NCBI RefSeq assembly: GCF_014649735.1
Contig: NZ_BMTP01000004.1
Span: 186,001-250,000, forward strand
Reading direction: 5' to 3'
DNA: 64,000 nt
Origin: Streptomyces lavendofoliae
Lineage (GTDB): Bacteria; Actinomycetota; Actinomycetes; Streptomycetales; Streptomycetaceae
In this document: positions 46,733 to 55,030 of the stretch, piece after piece
Layout of the letters: each line of letters starts with the position of its first letter
Position numbering within the stretch: position 1 is the first letter of the stretch
Position numbers and translations under genes: made by a program
The notes under the pieces: model-generated
What the model was told of the DNA's origin: nothing
The model's database searches: none
Seen by the model: the letters and a program-made list of their open reading frames with translations, nothing else

Positions 46733-47395
46733 CTAGAGGACCACGGTGGCGGCGGTCGCCGCGGTGATCGCGACCATCGCGGCCTGCATGTTCCGGATCG
46801 CCTCGCGCACCCCGTCGCCCGCCCACTGGCCCTCGGCGATCTTCGCCATGCGGGGCGCGACCAGCTTGCGCGGGATGTCGGGAAAGGCCAGCCGGTCCAG
46901 CTTGGCCGCGTGCAGCAGGGCGACGAGCCCGGACGTGCGGTCGTCCGGCTCCATGCCGTGCACGACGACCGACGTCAGCCGTGCGCGCAGCTCCCGCTCC
47001 ACCGAGCCGTCCGCCTCCGGGTAGCGGCGTACGGGGAACAGGCCGAGCACCTTGCCGCGCTCCTCCACGACGAGGCCGCGCTCACAGAGGCTCTCCACGG
47101 TCGCGGCGACCGCCTTCGACTGGTCCTTCGTCAGCCAGTCGGCCACCTTGCGCGGGCTCTTGCGCCGGGTCCACTCCTCCAGTCGCGCGAGCCGTCCGTC
47201 GAGCAGCGCGTTGCCGGTGGGCGTCGGGTCGGTCACCGCCAGGCGGCCGTCCGACACGGTCACCCGCCCGGCCATCGCCAGCTCCAGCAGGATGCCGCCC
47301 GCGACGGCCCATCCGGCCGAGGACTGTTCCTTCGCGGCCCCCGACGCGTCGTCCAGCGACAGCAGTGCGACTTCCTCGGCCAGCGTGACGGTCAT
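46733..47395 (-). CDS. GPP34/GOLPH3-domain protein
   Basis: A 220-residue GPP34-family protein: TLAEEVALLSLDDASGA, GGILLELAMAGRVTVSDGRLAVTDPTPTGNALLD, FPVRRYPEADGSVERELRARL. In eukaryotes GOLPH3 binds PI4P at Golgi membranes; actinobacterial versions are numerous and their role is unknown. A hydrophobic C-terminal tail (AAMVAITAATAATVVL) may contact membrane. ATG 47395. Confidence 0.88.
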   Translation of the reverse strand: MTVTLAEEVALLSLDDASGAAKEQSSAGWAVAGGILLELAMAGRVTVSDGRLAVTDPTPTGNALLDGRLARLEEWTRRKSPRKVADWLTKDQSKAVAATVESLCERGLVVEERGKVLGLFPVRRYPEADGSVERELRARLTSVVVHGMEPDDRTSGLVALLHAAKLDRLAFPDIPRKLVAPRMAKIAEGQWAGDGVREAIRNMQAAMVAITAATAATVVL

Positions 47396-47491
47396 GGTCG
47401 TCTCCCCCTTGATCGTGTTCGGTCATCCGTATGAACGCGTCCACGATCCCACGGGGTTCCGCACCCGGCCCTTGGGCGGGTCTTTCGGATC

Positions 47492-47634
47492 TTGCCGGGC
47501 TCGCGTGCCCCGGCACGCGCGTCTGCGGCGTCGTCGCCGGTCGCCCATGCTCCGCGGTGGCTCCCTCCTCCGCCTTGCACCCGCACGCACCAGACCCCTC
47601 TTCCCGATCCGGCCTGATCGAAGGACACTCCCTA
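47492..47634. repeat. Dispersed intergenic repeat, copy 2
   Basis: Begins TTGCCGGGCTCGCGTGCCCC and shares the CGGCACGCGCGTC, GGCTCCCTCCTCCGCC and GATCCGG blocks with copy 1 (25013-25200). Like copy 1 it ends in the stop codon (CTA on the plus strand) of a minus-strand gene. Confidence 0.7.
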
Positions 47635-48288
47635 GGGCCAGAGCAAGTCACGGTCCCAGCGGCCGCCGGGAGCGCGGCGGTACCGGAGCCGGACGTGCCG
47701 GCGCAGGGCGTCGCCCTGGAAGAACTCGGCCTCGTCCGGTTCGAGCACGTACCGGGTCCAGGTCTCGACGTCCGCGTCCGGCTCCGCCTCGGCGCGCCGC
47801 CAGGCCGCCGCGCCGGCCCGCTCCAGCTCCTCCAGGGAGGGCAGCACCTCGCTCTGCCGCCCCACCAGCGCGGCGGCCAGCGCGCCTGTCGAGCGGGCGT
47901 GCAGGTCGGCGTACGCCTCCTCGGGCGTGCCGGACGAGACCCGTCCGCGCAGCCGCACCTGGCGGCCCTGGACCGGCCAGTAGAAGTGGAGCGCCGCGTG
48001 CGGATCGGCGGCGAGCTGGCGGCCCTTGGCGCTGGTGGCATGGGACGCGAAGTGCCAGCCCCGCTCGTCCGCGTCGTGCAGCATCACCGTCCGGACGTCG
48101 GGCCGCCCGGCCGCGTCGACGGTGGCCAGCGCCATGGTGTGCGGCTCCGTCTGTCCGGCCCGCGCGGCGGACGTGAACCACTCGCGGAAGAGGGGCAGGG
48201 GGTCGGCGGGCGCGGAGCCCGGGTCGAACGGGGGCAGCTCGGTGTCCCAGACGCGCAGGGCGCGGAGCGTTTCGTGGAAGCCGGTCAT
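47632..48288 (-). CDS. Pyridoxamine 5'-phosphate oxidase-family FMN protein (PdxH-like)
   Basis: A 218-residue PNPOx-fold protein with both the FMN-binding half (TMALATVDAAGRPDVRTVMLHDADERGWHFASHATSAKGRQL) and the C-terminal dimerization segment (EFFQGDALRRHVRLRYRR). It diverges from the genuine pdxH at 22496 and resembles PdxH/PhzG-type oxidases; it may be a secondary PNP oxidase or an oxidoreductase of unknown substrate. ATG 48288. Confidence 0.86.
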   Translation of the reverse strand: MTGFHETLRALRVWDTELPPFDPGSAPADPLPLFREWFTSAARAGQTEPHTMALATVDAAGRPDVRTVMLHDADERGWHFASHATSAKGRQLAADPHAALHFYWPVQGRQVRLRGRVSSGTPEEAYADLHARSTGALAAALVGRQSEVLPSLEELERAGAAAWRRAEAEPDADVETWTRYVLEPDEAEFFQGDALRRHVRLRYRRAPGGRWDRDLLWP

Positions 48289-48442
48289 CGAACCATCATC
48301 CGCCTTCCGGTCCTGTCCGCCGCCGGACGCGCCCCGGGCACAGGCGCCGGTGACCGGGGGCGCCGCACCGGGAAAGGGAACGCCGACGGCGGTCGACGAG
48401 GTGGACCGCCATCGGCGCGACAGGACGTGAACGGGTGCGGGG

Positions 48443-49090
48443 TTACTTCGGCGGCTTCCTGCCGGTGATGCCCAGGTGGACCAACAGGGCGAGGTTCGGG
48501 CGGAGTTCGGCCGGCTTGACGCCCCAGGTCTGGAAGCCCTTCTGGTGCGAGGCGACCGCCGCCAGCATGGCGACCAGGGAGCCCGCCATGGCCGCCGGAT
48601 TGACGTCCTTGTCGACCTTGTTCTTGGACTGGAGCTCCTTGACCGCGTCCGTCAGGGAGTTGGTGACCGAGTTGAGGATCTTCATGCGGATCTTGTAGAA
48701 CCGCTTGTCGCCCTCGGCGGCACCCAGATCGATCACGCGGAGGATGGCGTCGTGCTTGCGCCAGAAGTCGAGGAAGCCCTCGACCAGTTCCTCCGAGGTC
48801 TGCCAGGCCGCCTTGCCGACCCAGGTGCGGCCGGAGACCAGTTCCGTCAACCCGGCGCCCTCTTTGGCCATTTCTTCCGCGATTTCGAGGACCGCGCCCT
48901 CGACGTCCGGGAAGTACTGGTAGAACGTCGCCGGGGAAGTGCCCGCCTTCCGGGCCACGTCGATGACTTTGACGTCCCGGTACGGCGAGGAGCTGAGCAT
49001 CTCGCTGAGGCAGTCGAGCAGCTTCTGCCGCGTCGCCTGTCCGCGCCGACCGGCCACGCGGCCGTCGACGGTGCGTACTTGTCCTGTCAT
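48443..49090 (-). CDS. TetR-family regulator
   Basis: A 215-residue TetR protein: N-terminal basic tail, HTH VKVIDVARKAGTSPATFYQYFPDVEGAVLEIAEEM, and a long helical C-domain (SEELVEGFLDFWRKHDAILRVIDLGA...). It sits next to the afsK region, as does a TetR gene in S. coelicolor (from memory). It may bind the TTGAACGCGTTC repeat at 46359, but this is only a positional guess. ATG 49090. Confidence 0.88.
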   Translation of the reverse strand: MTGQVRTVDGRVAGRRGQATRQKLLDCLSEMLSSSPYRDVKVIDVARKAGTSPATFYQYFPDVEGAVLEIAEEMAKEGAGLTELVSGRTWVGKAAWQTSEELVEGFLDFWRKHDAILRVIDLGAAEGDKRFYKIRMKILNSVTNSLTDAVKELQSKNKVDKDVNPAAMAGSLVAMLAAVASHQKGFQTWGVKPAELRPNLALLVHLGITGRKPPK

Positions 49091-49481
49091 GCCGTCAGCT
49101 TACCGAGGGGTGATCTGCGCGCGATTCGGCCGACTGCAAATGGGGTGACGGCCCCGCGCGCGGGGCTTCCGGACGGACCTTTTCGGGCGTCCGCCCCTTG
49201 TCGGAGCCGGGTTGGGCGCAAGGTGCGGCGCGCATCGCGCGGAGGACTCCGTACGGCGCTTTTCGGCCACTTTTGGAGCCCCGCGTCACCCCGATAGGCT
49301 TATTAACAGCCTGTGGAAAACTTCGGTGGACAACGCACGCGGTCGCAGGCGGACGGCGGTCGTCCGGCCTCTCCATCGAACTCGTGCTCGAATTCTTTTC
49401 CTGCGCGGAACGCCCGGCGCCACTAGCGTGACCGTGACGGGCACCACACGCCCCGCCCGTACACGGAAAGGGACCAGGCCC
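49091..49481. other. 391-base divergent intergenic region
   Basis: Between the TetR gene and the kbpA-like gene. It has a moderately AT-rich patch around 49280-49330 that should hold promoters. No gene or strong symmetry was seen; a frame open across the region (49212-) is non-coding by composition. Confidence 0.5.
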
Positions 49482-50264
49482 ATGTCCGCATTCACAGAGG
49501 GCACGCCCTGCTGGGCGGATGCGATGCTCCCCGACCTCGAAGCCGGCAAGCGCTTCTACGGGGAGCTCTTCGGCTGGACGTTCGAGGACGGCGACCCGGC
49601 CTACGGCAGCTACACCAACGCCTTCAGCGACGGCAGACGCGTCGCCGGTCTGGCCCCCAAGCGGGACGGCCGCATGCCCACCGTCTGGGGCGTCTACTTC
49701 GCCACCCCCGACGCCGTCGCCACCACCCGCAGGATCCGGGAGGCGGGCGGCCAGATGGTGACGGACCCCATGTCCATCGGCTCCTTCGGCACCATGGCCC
49801 AGGCCGTCGACCCCGGCGGCGCCGTCTTCGGCCTCTGGGAGGCCGGCGACCACAAGGGCTTCGAGAAGCAGGGCGAACCGTGCTCCTTCTGCTGGACCGA
49901 GGTCTACACGCGGGAGAAGGACGCCGTGGACTCCTTCTACGAGACGGTCTTCGGCTTCCAGGTCCGCGACCTCGACGACGCCGCGATCGACTTCCGCGTC
50001 TGGTCGCCCGCCGGCACACGGGCGAGCGACGAGACGGCCATCGGCGGCCGGAGCGTGATCACCGACGCCTTCCCCGCCGAGATGCCCGCCCACTTCCTCA
50101 TCTACTTCGCGGTCGAGGACTGCGACGACACGGCCGCCCTCGCCACCGGCCTCGGCGGACGGGTCACCGAGGAACCCTTCGACACTCCGTACGGCAGGAT
50201 CGCCCTGATCGCCGACAACCAGGGGGCCGTCTTCGCCGTCCTCGCGGAGCCGAAGGCCGCCTGA
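49482..50264 (+). CDS. kbpA: VOC-superfamily protein, probable AfsK-binding protein KbpA
   Basis: A 260-residue protein with two glyoxalase/VOC repeats (about 5-120, GTPCWADAMLPDLEAGKRFYGELFGWTF; about 130-255, CSFCWTEVYTREKDAVDSFYETVFGFQV). Metal-ligand positions are only partly conserved. In S. coelicolor the gene immediately upstream of afsK encodes KbpA, an inhibitor of AfsK autophosphorylation; position and size match, so I assign the symbol by synteny. ATG with AAAGGG upstream. Confidence 0.7.
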   Translation: MSAFTEGTPCWADAMLPDLEAGKRFYGELFGWTFEDGDPAYGSYTNAFSDGRRVAGLAPKRDGRMPTVWGVYFATPDAVATTRRIREAGGQMVTDPMSIGSFGTMAQAVDPGGAVFGLWEAGDHKGFEKQGEPCSFCWTEVYTREKDAVDSFYETVFGFQVRDLDDAAIDFRVWSPAGTRASDETAIGGRSVITDAFPAEMPAHFLIYFAVEDCDDTAALATGLGGRVTEEPFDTPYGRIALIADNQGAVFAVLAEPKAA

Positions 50265-50400
50265 GAACACCCGCGGAGGTGTCCGGATCGAGGTGAGACA
50301 CCCCGATCCGCCCCCGGGTTCGCAACCACCGCCCCGGACAGGAAGAATCAGGGGGCATGGGGCCGTACTCTCATGGCCCTGACGGGGAGGTGGCAGGCAA

Positions 50401-52803
50401 GTGGAACAGCTGACGCAGCACGACCCGAGACGGATCGGCCCGTTCGAGGTGCTGGGCCGGCTCGGTGCCGGAGGCATGGGCCTGGTCTATCTCGCACGAT
50501 CGGCGTCGGGGCGGCGCGTGGCGATCAAGACGGTGCGGACCGAGCTCGCCGAGGACCAGCTGTTCCGCGTCCGCTTCACGCGCGAGGTGGAGGCCGCACG
50601 GGCGGTGTCCGGCTTCTACACCGCGGCCGTCGTGGACGCCGATCCCCGGGCGGCGGTGCCGTGGCTGGCGACCGCGTACGTCCCGGCCCCCTCGCTCGAA
50701 GAGATAGTGAATGAGTGCGGGCCGCTCCCGGCCCAGGCGGTGCGCTGGCTGGCCGCCGGGATCGCCGAGGCCCTCCAGTCCATCCACGGCGCCGGCCTGG
50801 TCCACCGCGACCTCAAGCCGTCCAACGTGCTCGTCGTCGAGGACGGGCCGCGCGTCATCGACTTCGGCATCGCGTCCGGCGTCTCCAACACCCGGCTGAC
50901 GATGACCAACGTCGCCGTGGGCACGCCCGCCTACATGTCACCCGAACAGGCGAAGGACTCCCGCAGCGTGACCGGCGCGAGCGACGTCTTCTCGCTCGGC
51001 TCCACGCTGGTCTTCGCGGCCACCGGACACGCCCCCTATCACGGGGCCAACCCGGTCGAGACGGTCTTCATGCTGCTGCGCGAGGGCCCCGACCTGGAGG
51101 GACTGCCGGACGAGCTGCGGCCCCTGATCGAGGCGTGCATGCAGATGGAGGCGGGGCTGCGGCCCTCGCCCGCCGACCTCCAGGCGCAACTGGCGCCGCA
51201 CCTCTTCTCCGGCAGCGACGACAGCGGTACGGCGTCGGCCTGGCTGCCCTCCCGGGCGACCGCCATGATCGAGACCCGCAGGGGTGGGCGCCCCAGCGCC
51301 CCGCCGCCGCTCCCCGCGCCGCCCACCGCCCCGCCCCCGGCGCCGCCGACCGCGCCGCCTCCCGGCCCCCGGCACGGCCGCGAGTGGGACCCCCCGCACC
51401 GGGGCGGAAACGGCGACCCCCGGACCGGGCAGGCGGCGCCCGCCGCTCCCGTACGGCTGCCCGGCGCCCCGCTGCCGATCGGCCCCGGGCCGCGCGTCGC
51501 CGACACCCGCGCCGCGATCGCGGTGGACGCCGGGCCGACCACCGGCTGGATCCGCCGCCCGCCGGGCGGCCCCGCCGGCAACGACCCGGCCCCCTCCGCC
51601 CCGGCCAGCCCCGCCCCGCCGACGGGCCCGCCCGTCCCCGCCCCCGCCCAGGAGCCCGCCGGGCCCGGGCACTGGCGGCCGTGGCGGTTCCGGATGTCCA
51701 ACGACGTGTGGGGCACCCCGGTCGTCTCCGGCGACCTGCTGTACGTCACGTCCTTCGAGGTCCACGCGCTGGACGTGGGCACCGGCCGCCGCCAGTTCAA
51801 GACCCGGGACGTCGCCTGGTCCATGGCGGTGGCCGACGGGCGCATCCACGCCTCGGACGGGCCGTCGCTGTACGCCCTCGACGCCCTCGACGGCGGTGAG
51901 CGGTGGCGGCTGCGGACGGACGCCTGGGTGTACAGCCTCCGGGTCGACCGGGGCACCGTCGTCACCGGCACGCGCGGCGGCGGCGTACAGGGCTGGGAGG
52001 CCGCCAACGGCGCCCGGCTCTGGGAGATCGCCGGCGCGCAGACGGACTTCGAGACGCCCGAGGGCGGCCCGGTCATCCACGGTGACACCGTGTACGTGTG
52101 GCAGGACGCGCGGCTGCGCGCCCTGGACGCCCGCACGGGCACCGAGCGCTGGTCGTACCCGATCGGCGACGCCGCCTCCTGCGGCGGGGTCCCCGTGCGC
52201 GTCACCCCCGCCGAGGACGGTTACGTGTACGTGGCCGCCGGCACCCGGGTGCTGTCCGTCGACGTCATGTCCGGTCACGTCCGCTGGCACTTCGAGGCCC
52301 CGGCGGTCTTCCTCTCGCCCCCCGCCTTCGCCCCCGGGCCGGCGGTCACCGGCGGCGGCGTCTACCTCGCCGACTACCTGGGCACGGTGTACGCGCTGGA
52401 CGCCACGACCGGCAAGGACCGCTGGCGCATCGCCACCGAGTCCCGGCAGTCGGCCGAACCGGTGCTCGTCGCGGACGGCAACGTCCACGTGGGCAGCGGC
52501 AGCGCGGTGTACACGCTCGACGCGGTGACCGGCACCCCGAAGTGGCGGTTCCCGGCGGGCGGGCCGATCATCGGCGCCCCGGTCGTGGCGGACGGCCGCC
52601 TGCACTTCGGGTCGGCCGACCACGTCCTGTACACGCTCGACGCGAGCGGCGGCCAGCTGCGCTGGAAGCTCACCACGGGCGGCGAGATCACCGGCTCACT
52701 GGTCGCGCGGGCGGGTGTCGTCTACGCGTGCAGCAAGGACCGCTGCGTCTACGCGCTGGACGCCGTCAAGGGCACGGCGACCGGCCGGGGCGCCGGCCGC
52801 TAG
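50401..52803 (+). CDS. afsK: Serine/threonine protein kinase AfsK
   Basis: An 800-residue kinase regulating secondary metabolism and hyphal growth; phosphorylates AfsR. Kinase domain about 15-275: glycine loop GAGGMG (22-27), K43, catalytic HRDLKPSN (D137, N142), DFG at 154-156, activation-loop threonines T167/T169 matching the region of the reported autophosphorylation site T168 of S. coelicolor. A Pro/Ala linker (about 290-420) joins a C-terminal PQQ-type beta-propeller of repeated LYxLDAxTGxxxW blades. No transmembrane helix, consistent with loose membrane association. GTG start. Its TAG stop is inside the CTAG shared with the convergent gene. Confidence 0.95.
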   Translation: MEQLTQHDPRRIGPFEVLGRLGAGGMGLVYLARSASGRRVAIKTVRTELAEDQLFRVRFTREVEAARAVSGFYTAAVVDADPRAAVPWLATAYVPAPSLEEIVNECGPLPAQAVRWLAAGIAEALQSIHGAGLVHRDLKPSNVLVVEDGPRVIDFGIASGVSNTRLTMTNVAVGTPAYMSPEQAKDSRSVTGASDVFSLGSTLVFAATGHAPYHGANPVETVFMLLREGPDLEGLPDELRPLIEACMQMEAGLRPSPADLQAQLAPHLFSGSDDSGTASAWLPSRATAMIETRRGGRPSAPPPLPAPPTAPPPAPPTAPPPGPRHGREWDPPHRGGNGDPRTGQAAPAAPVRLPGAPLPIGPGPRVADTRAAIAVDAGPTTGWIRRPPGGPAGNDPAPSAPASPAPPTGPPVPAPAQEPAGPGHWRPWRFRMSNDVWGTPVVSGDLLYVTSFEVHALDVGTGRRQFKTRDVAWSMAVADGRIHASDGPSLYALDALDGGERWRLRTDAWVYSLRVDRGTVVTGTRGGGVQGWEAANGARLWEIAGAQTDFETPEGGPVIHGDTVYVWQDARLRALDARTGTERWSYPIGDAASCGGVPVRVTPAEDGYVYVAAGTRVLSVDVMSGHVRWHFEAPAVFLSPPAFAPGPAVTGGGVYLADYLGTVYALDATTGKDRWRIATESRQSAEPVLVADGNVHVGSGSAVYTLDAVTGTPKWRFPAGGPIIGAPVVADGRLHFGSADHVLYTLDASGGQLRWKLTTGGEITGSLVARAGVVYACSKDRCVYALDAVKGTATGRGAGR

Positions 52804-53531
52804 CGCCGCCCGGGGGGCGGTCCGTCGTCCGGACGGCCCGGCCGGTCGTCGTACCGGTCGTCAGGGCGCGGGTCGTCGTAGCGCTGGTCGTGCCGCTGGT
52901 CGTCGTACCGCCCGTCCTGGCGGGGGTACTCGGCGGTCGGGGCGTCGCCCGCGTACGGGCGCTGCCCGTACGGCTCCCGGCCGGGCTCGGCGTACGGCTC
53001 GCCGTAGGGGTCCGTGTACGGCTCCCCGTGGTGGTCGGGCTCGCCCGCCGGCCGACCGCGCCGCCCGTGGCCGTGCAGCCGGCCGTGCCCGCGCGGTTCA
53101 CCGGTGTCGTGCGCCAGACGTCGGCGCCCGGCCATCAGCGCGGCGCCCAGCAGCAGCAGGACCCCGCCGGCCGCCGCCAGGGCGACGCCCTGGCCGAGGC
53201 CCGAGCCGTCGGACTCGACGCTCAGCCCGCCGGCCTTCTGGCCCTGGCGGACCATCCACAGGACGGTGAAGCCGAGCACGATCAGCCCGGCGAGGGCGAC
53301 GAGGACGCGGGACCGCAGGACCAGTCCCACCAGCGTCACCAGCGCGGCGAAGGCGAACGGCAGCAGGAGCGAGGTCCACAGGTCGGCGTTCGCGCCGGTG
53401 ATGCCGCCGAACAGGTCGGCGATGCGGTAATCACGTCCGTGACGGCCGTCGTACCAGGCACGGAAGGGGCTCCAGACGGCGGCCGCCGCTCCGACGAGAG
53501 CGAGGATCGAGCCGATGACATTACGGATCAT
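52800..53531 (-). CDS. Membrane protein with charged C-terminal tail (downstream of afsK)
   Basis: A 243-residue protein with four hydrophobic helices (about 5-20, 52-72, 77-95, 115-132) and a long hydrophilic tail rich in Gly, Asp, Arg, Tyr and Pro ([21 protein letters not shown] type). It converges on afsK with a four-base overlap in CTAG. A membrane-protein gene occupies this place in other Streptomyces (from memory). Function unknown. Confidence 0.82.
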   Translation of the reverse strand: MIRNVIGSILALVGAAAAVWSPFRAWYDGRHGRDYRIADLFGGITGANADLWTSLLLPFAFAALVTLVGLVLRSRVLVALAGLIVLGFTVLWMVRQGQKAGGLSVESDGSGLGQGVALAAAGGVLLLLGAALMAGRRRLAHDTGEPRGHGRLHGHGRRGRPAGEPDHHGEPYTDPYGEPYAEPGREPYGQRPYAGDAPTAEYPRQDGRYDDQRHDQRYDDPRPDDRYDDRPGRPDDGPPPGRR

Positions 53532-53723
53532 GCTCGGCCTCCCAGGGGGGTGCGGCTCTCGATCACGACGCTACGCCGCCCGGGGGAGGGGCGCCACACG
53601 GCGGGCGCGCCCGGCCGCCCGCCCCGGTCTCCGGCGGACCGGAGGTGTCCCGGGGCGCTGCTAGGGTGACGTGCGCCCGTCAAGATCGGGCACCACTCAC
53701 TCACACTTCAACGGGGGTTGAAC

Positions 53724-54242
53724 GTGAAGCTCCGCCATGTCCGCGCCGTCGCCGTCTTCGGTATCGCGATCGTCGCACTCACCGGGGCCCGTGGCTCCGG
53801 CGGTGGTTGCAGCAGCAACAGCGGTAGCGGCAGCCACAGCTCGGGCTCCGACTCCGGCAGCAGCACCACCGGAGGCGGCCACGACAACGACGGCAGCGGC
53901 AGCTCGGGCGGCGTCTCCGTCCCCGGCGGTTCCAGCAGCGCCGACAAGGCCGCGCGCGACATCAAGATCGACGAGTGCCGGATGGACGACTCGGGCAAGA
54001 ACCTCGTCGCCCGGCTCACGGTCACCAACAGCGGGTCGCTCGACTACACGTACAACATCACGATGAAGTTCCGCGGCGACGCGACCTCCGGCACGACGAC
54101 GGCACGCGCCGACGTGACCGGTGTGACCGTCAAGGCCGGCGCCTCCCAGCAGGCCGAGGCCACGACCACGTACACCGGCACGGGCAACGGCAGCGAGTAC
54201 AAGGAGTGCGTCGTCGACAGGGCGACGAAGACCGCCCTCTGA
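53724..54242 (+). CDS. Exported Ser/Gly-rich protein
   Basis: A 172-residue secreted protein: signal-like N-terminus MKLRHVRAVAVFGIAIVALTGARG followed by GGGCSSNSG, a possible non-canonical lipobox (Cys near 29), a Ser/Gly/Asp-rich linker of about 50 residues, then a FxLYD-like beta domain (IDECRMDDSGKNLVARLTVTNSGSLDYTYNITMKF). GTG 53724 is preferred over TTG 53718 because GGGG is then six bases upstream. It ends at a strong bidirectional terminator. Confidence 0.8.
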   Translation: MKLRHVRAVAVFGIAIVALTGARGSGGGCSSNSGSGSHSSGSDSGSSTTGGGHDNDGSGSSGGVSVPGGSSSADKAARDIKIDECRMDDSGKNLVARLTVTNSGSLDYTYNITMKFRGDATSGTTTARADVTGVTVKAGASQQAEATTTYTGTGNGSEYKECVVDRATKTAL

Positions 54243-54280
54243 CGGCAGTCCGCCGCCGGGGCCCCGCCCCACCGCACGCC

Positions 54281-54315
54281 GAAGGGCACCGGACCACCAC
54301 GGTCCGGTGCCCTTC
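54281..54315. terminator. 15-bp perfect hairpin, bidirectional terminator
   Basis: GAAGGGCACCGGACC (54281-54295), loop ACCAC, and its exact complement (54301-54315). It lies between the convergent exported-protein gene and the afsS-side operon. Confidence 0.9.
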
Positions 54316-54321
54316 TCGCGC

Positions 54322-54498
54322 TCAGCCCCGCGGGGGCGCCGGCAGGTGGTTGTCACCCAGGGTCGTCATGCCCCCGAGGGCAGCCGGTGCCGGTACCGGT
54401 GCCGTGTCGGCGCGGCCGGCCGCCGCGATCGTCGCGGTGCCCGCGGCGACCACCGCGGCGATCACCGCGACCGCCAGCAGGCGCGTGGTGCGAGTCAT
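54322..54498 (-). CDS. Membrane-anchored or exported AfsS-like peptide
   Basis: A 58-residue frame 94 bases downstream of afsS on the same strand. Residues 7-27 form one hydrophobic segment (signal or anchor), then a short Ala/Pro linker, then TTLGDNHLPAPP (45-56), a single copy of the AfsS repeat TMGDNHMPAPP. GGAG lies five bases before the ATG. It is followed by the strong terminator at 54281-54315, so afsS and this gene probably form one unit. I know of no description of such a protein; its likely role is in the afs regulatory pathway. Confidence 0.75.
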   Translation of the reverse strand: MTRTTRLLAVAVIAAVVAAGTATIAAAGRADTAPVPAPAALGGMTTLGDNHLPAPPRG

Positions 54499-54592
54499 TC
54501 CTTCTCCACTCGGATGATGTGCCGGGCATGTCGCGGCCGCGACGGCTCCCCCTCCGCGCCGCCGCGGCCGCACCCCCGTCGGGACGTACGGA

Positions 54593-54823
54593 TCAGGAGC
54601 CGGCGGGCGGGGCCGGCATGTGGTTGTCACCCATCGTCGTGAACTCGCCGTCCTTGGGCGGGGCGGGCATGTGGTTGTCCCCCATGGTGACGAGGGCGCC
54701 GTCCTTGGGCGGGGCCGGCATGTGGTTGTCCCCCATCGTCACGAGGGCGCCGTCCTTCGGCGGGGCCGGCATGTGGTTGTCGCCCATCGTGACGATCTCT
54801 TCGCTCTTGATCGCGTCGCTCAT
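54593..54823 (-). CDS. afsS: AfsS (AfsR2) regulator of secondary metabolism
   Basis: A 76-residue small acidic protein that stimulates antibiotic production and is transcriptionally activated by phosphorylated AfsR. It consists of a 10-residue lead and four 17-residue repeats with MGDNHMPAPP at 13, 30, 47 and 64. S. coelicolor AfsS has fewer repeats in a 63-residue protein (from memory), so this copy is expanded. ATG 54823 is chosen over ATG 54829 because GGGGAG is six bases upstream of the former and touches the latter. Confidence 0.93.
   Translation of the reverse strand: MSDAIKSEEIVTMGDNHMPAPPKDGALVTMGDNHMPAPPKDGALVTMGDNHMPAPPKDGEFTTMGDNHMPAPPAGS
54606..54800 (-). repeat. 51-bp tandem repeats within afsS (four copies)
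   Basis: Four in-frame units with near-identical DNA (GGCATGTGGTTGTC on the plus strand recurs every 51 bases), encoding the MGDNHMPAPP repeats. A diverged fifth motif occurs in the neighbouring small gene around 54334-54360. Confidence 0.85.
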
Positions 54824-54991
54824 GGTCATCTCCCCGTTGTCCTTGCGCGGTGCGGTGATGGAATGCGCCCGCTCGGCCACTCCCCCGAGGATTTCCGAAC
54901 GGGCGCACCAGGACCGCTCACCCTAGCGGTGGTGATCCCGCGATCCGTCTGCCCCCCGACGCGACGGACCGATGGGTAAGAGAGTGCCGGA

Positions 54992-55013
54992 CGGGCATAA
55001 ACAAACGCTGAAC
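54992..55013 (-). promoter_or_regulatory. Candidate AfsR/PhoP-type direct repeat upstream of afsS
   Basis: On the minus strand GTTCAGCGTTT GTTTATGCCCG, two 11-base units each beginning GTT(C/T)A. This is the spacing of the 11-base direct repeats bound by AfsR and PhoP at afsS in S. coelicolor. A possible -10 (TACCCAT, about 54978-54972) follows at about 18 bases. It lies directly after the afsR stop, about 170 bases before the afsS start. Confidence 0.5.
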
Positions 55014-55030
55014 GCCGCCGTCGCCGCAGC

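Noticed and set aside
49212..49481. N-terminal extension of the kbpA-like gene
   Set aside because: Arg/Thr-rich translation with non-coding composition; ATG 49482 has a ribosome site and matches the VOC domain start.
54606..54800. Direct repeats of 51 bp resembling an iteron or CRISPR array
   Set aside because: They lie in frame inside afsS and encode the MGDNHMPAPP repeats.
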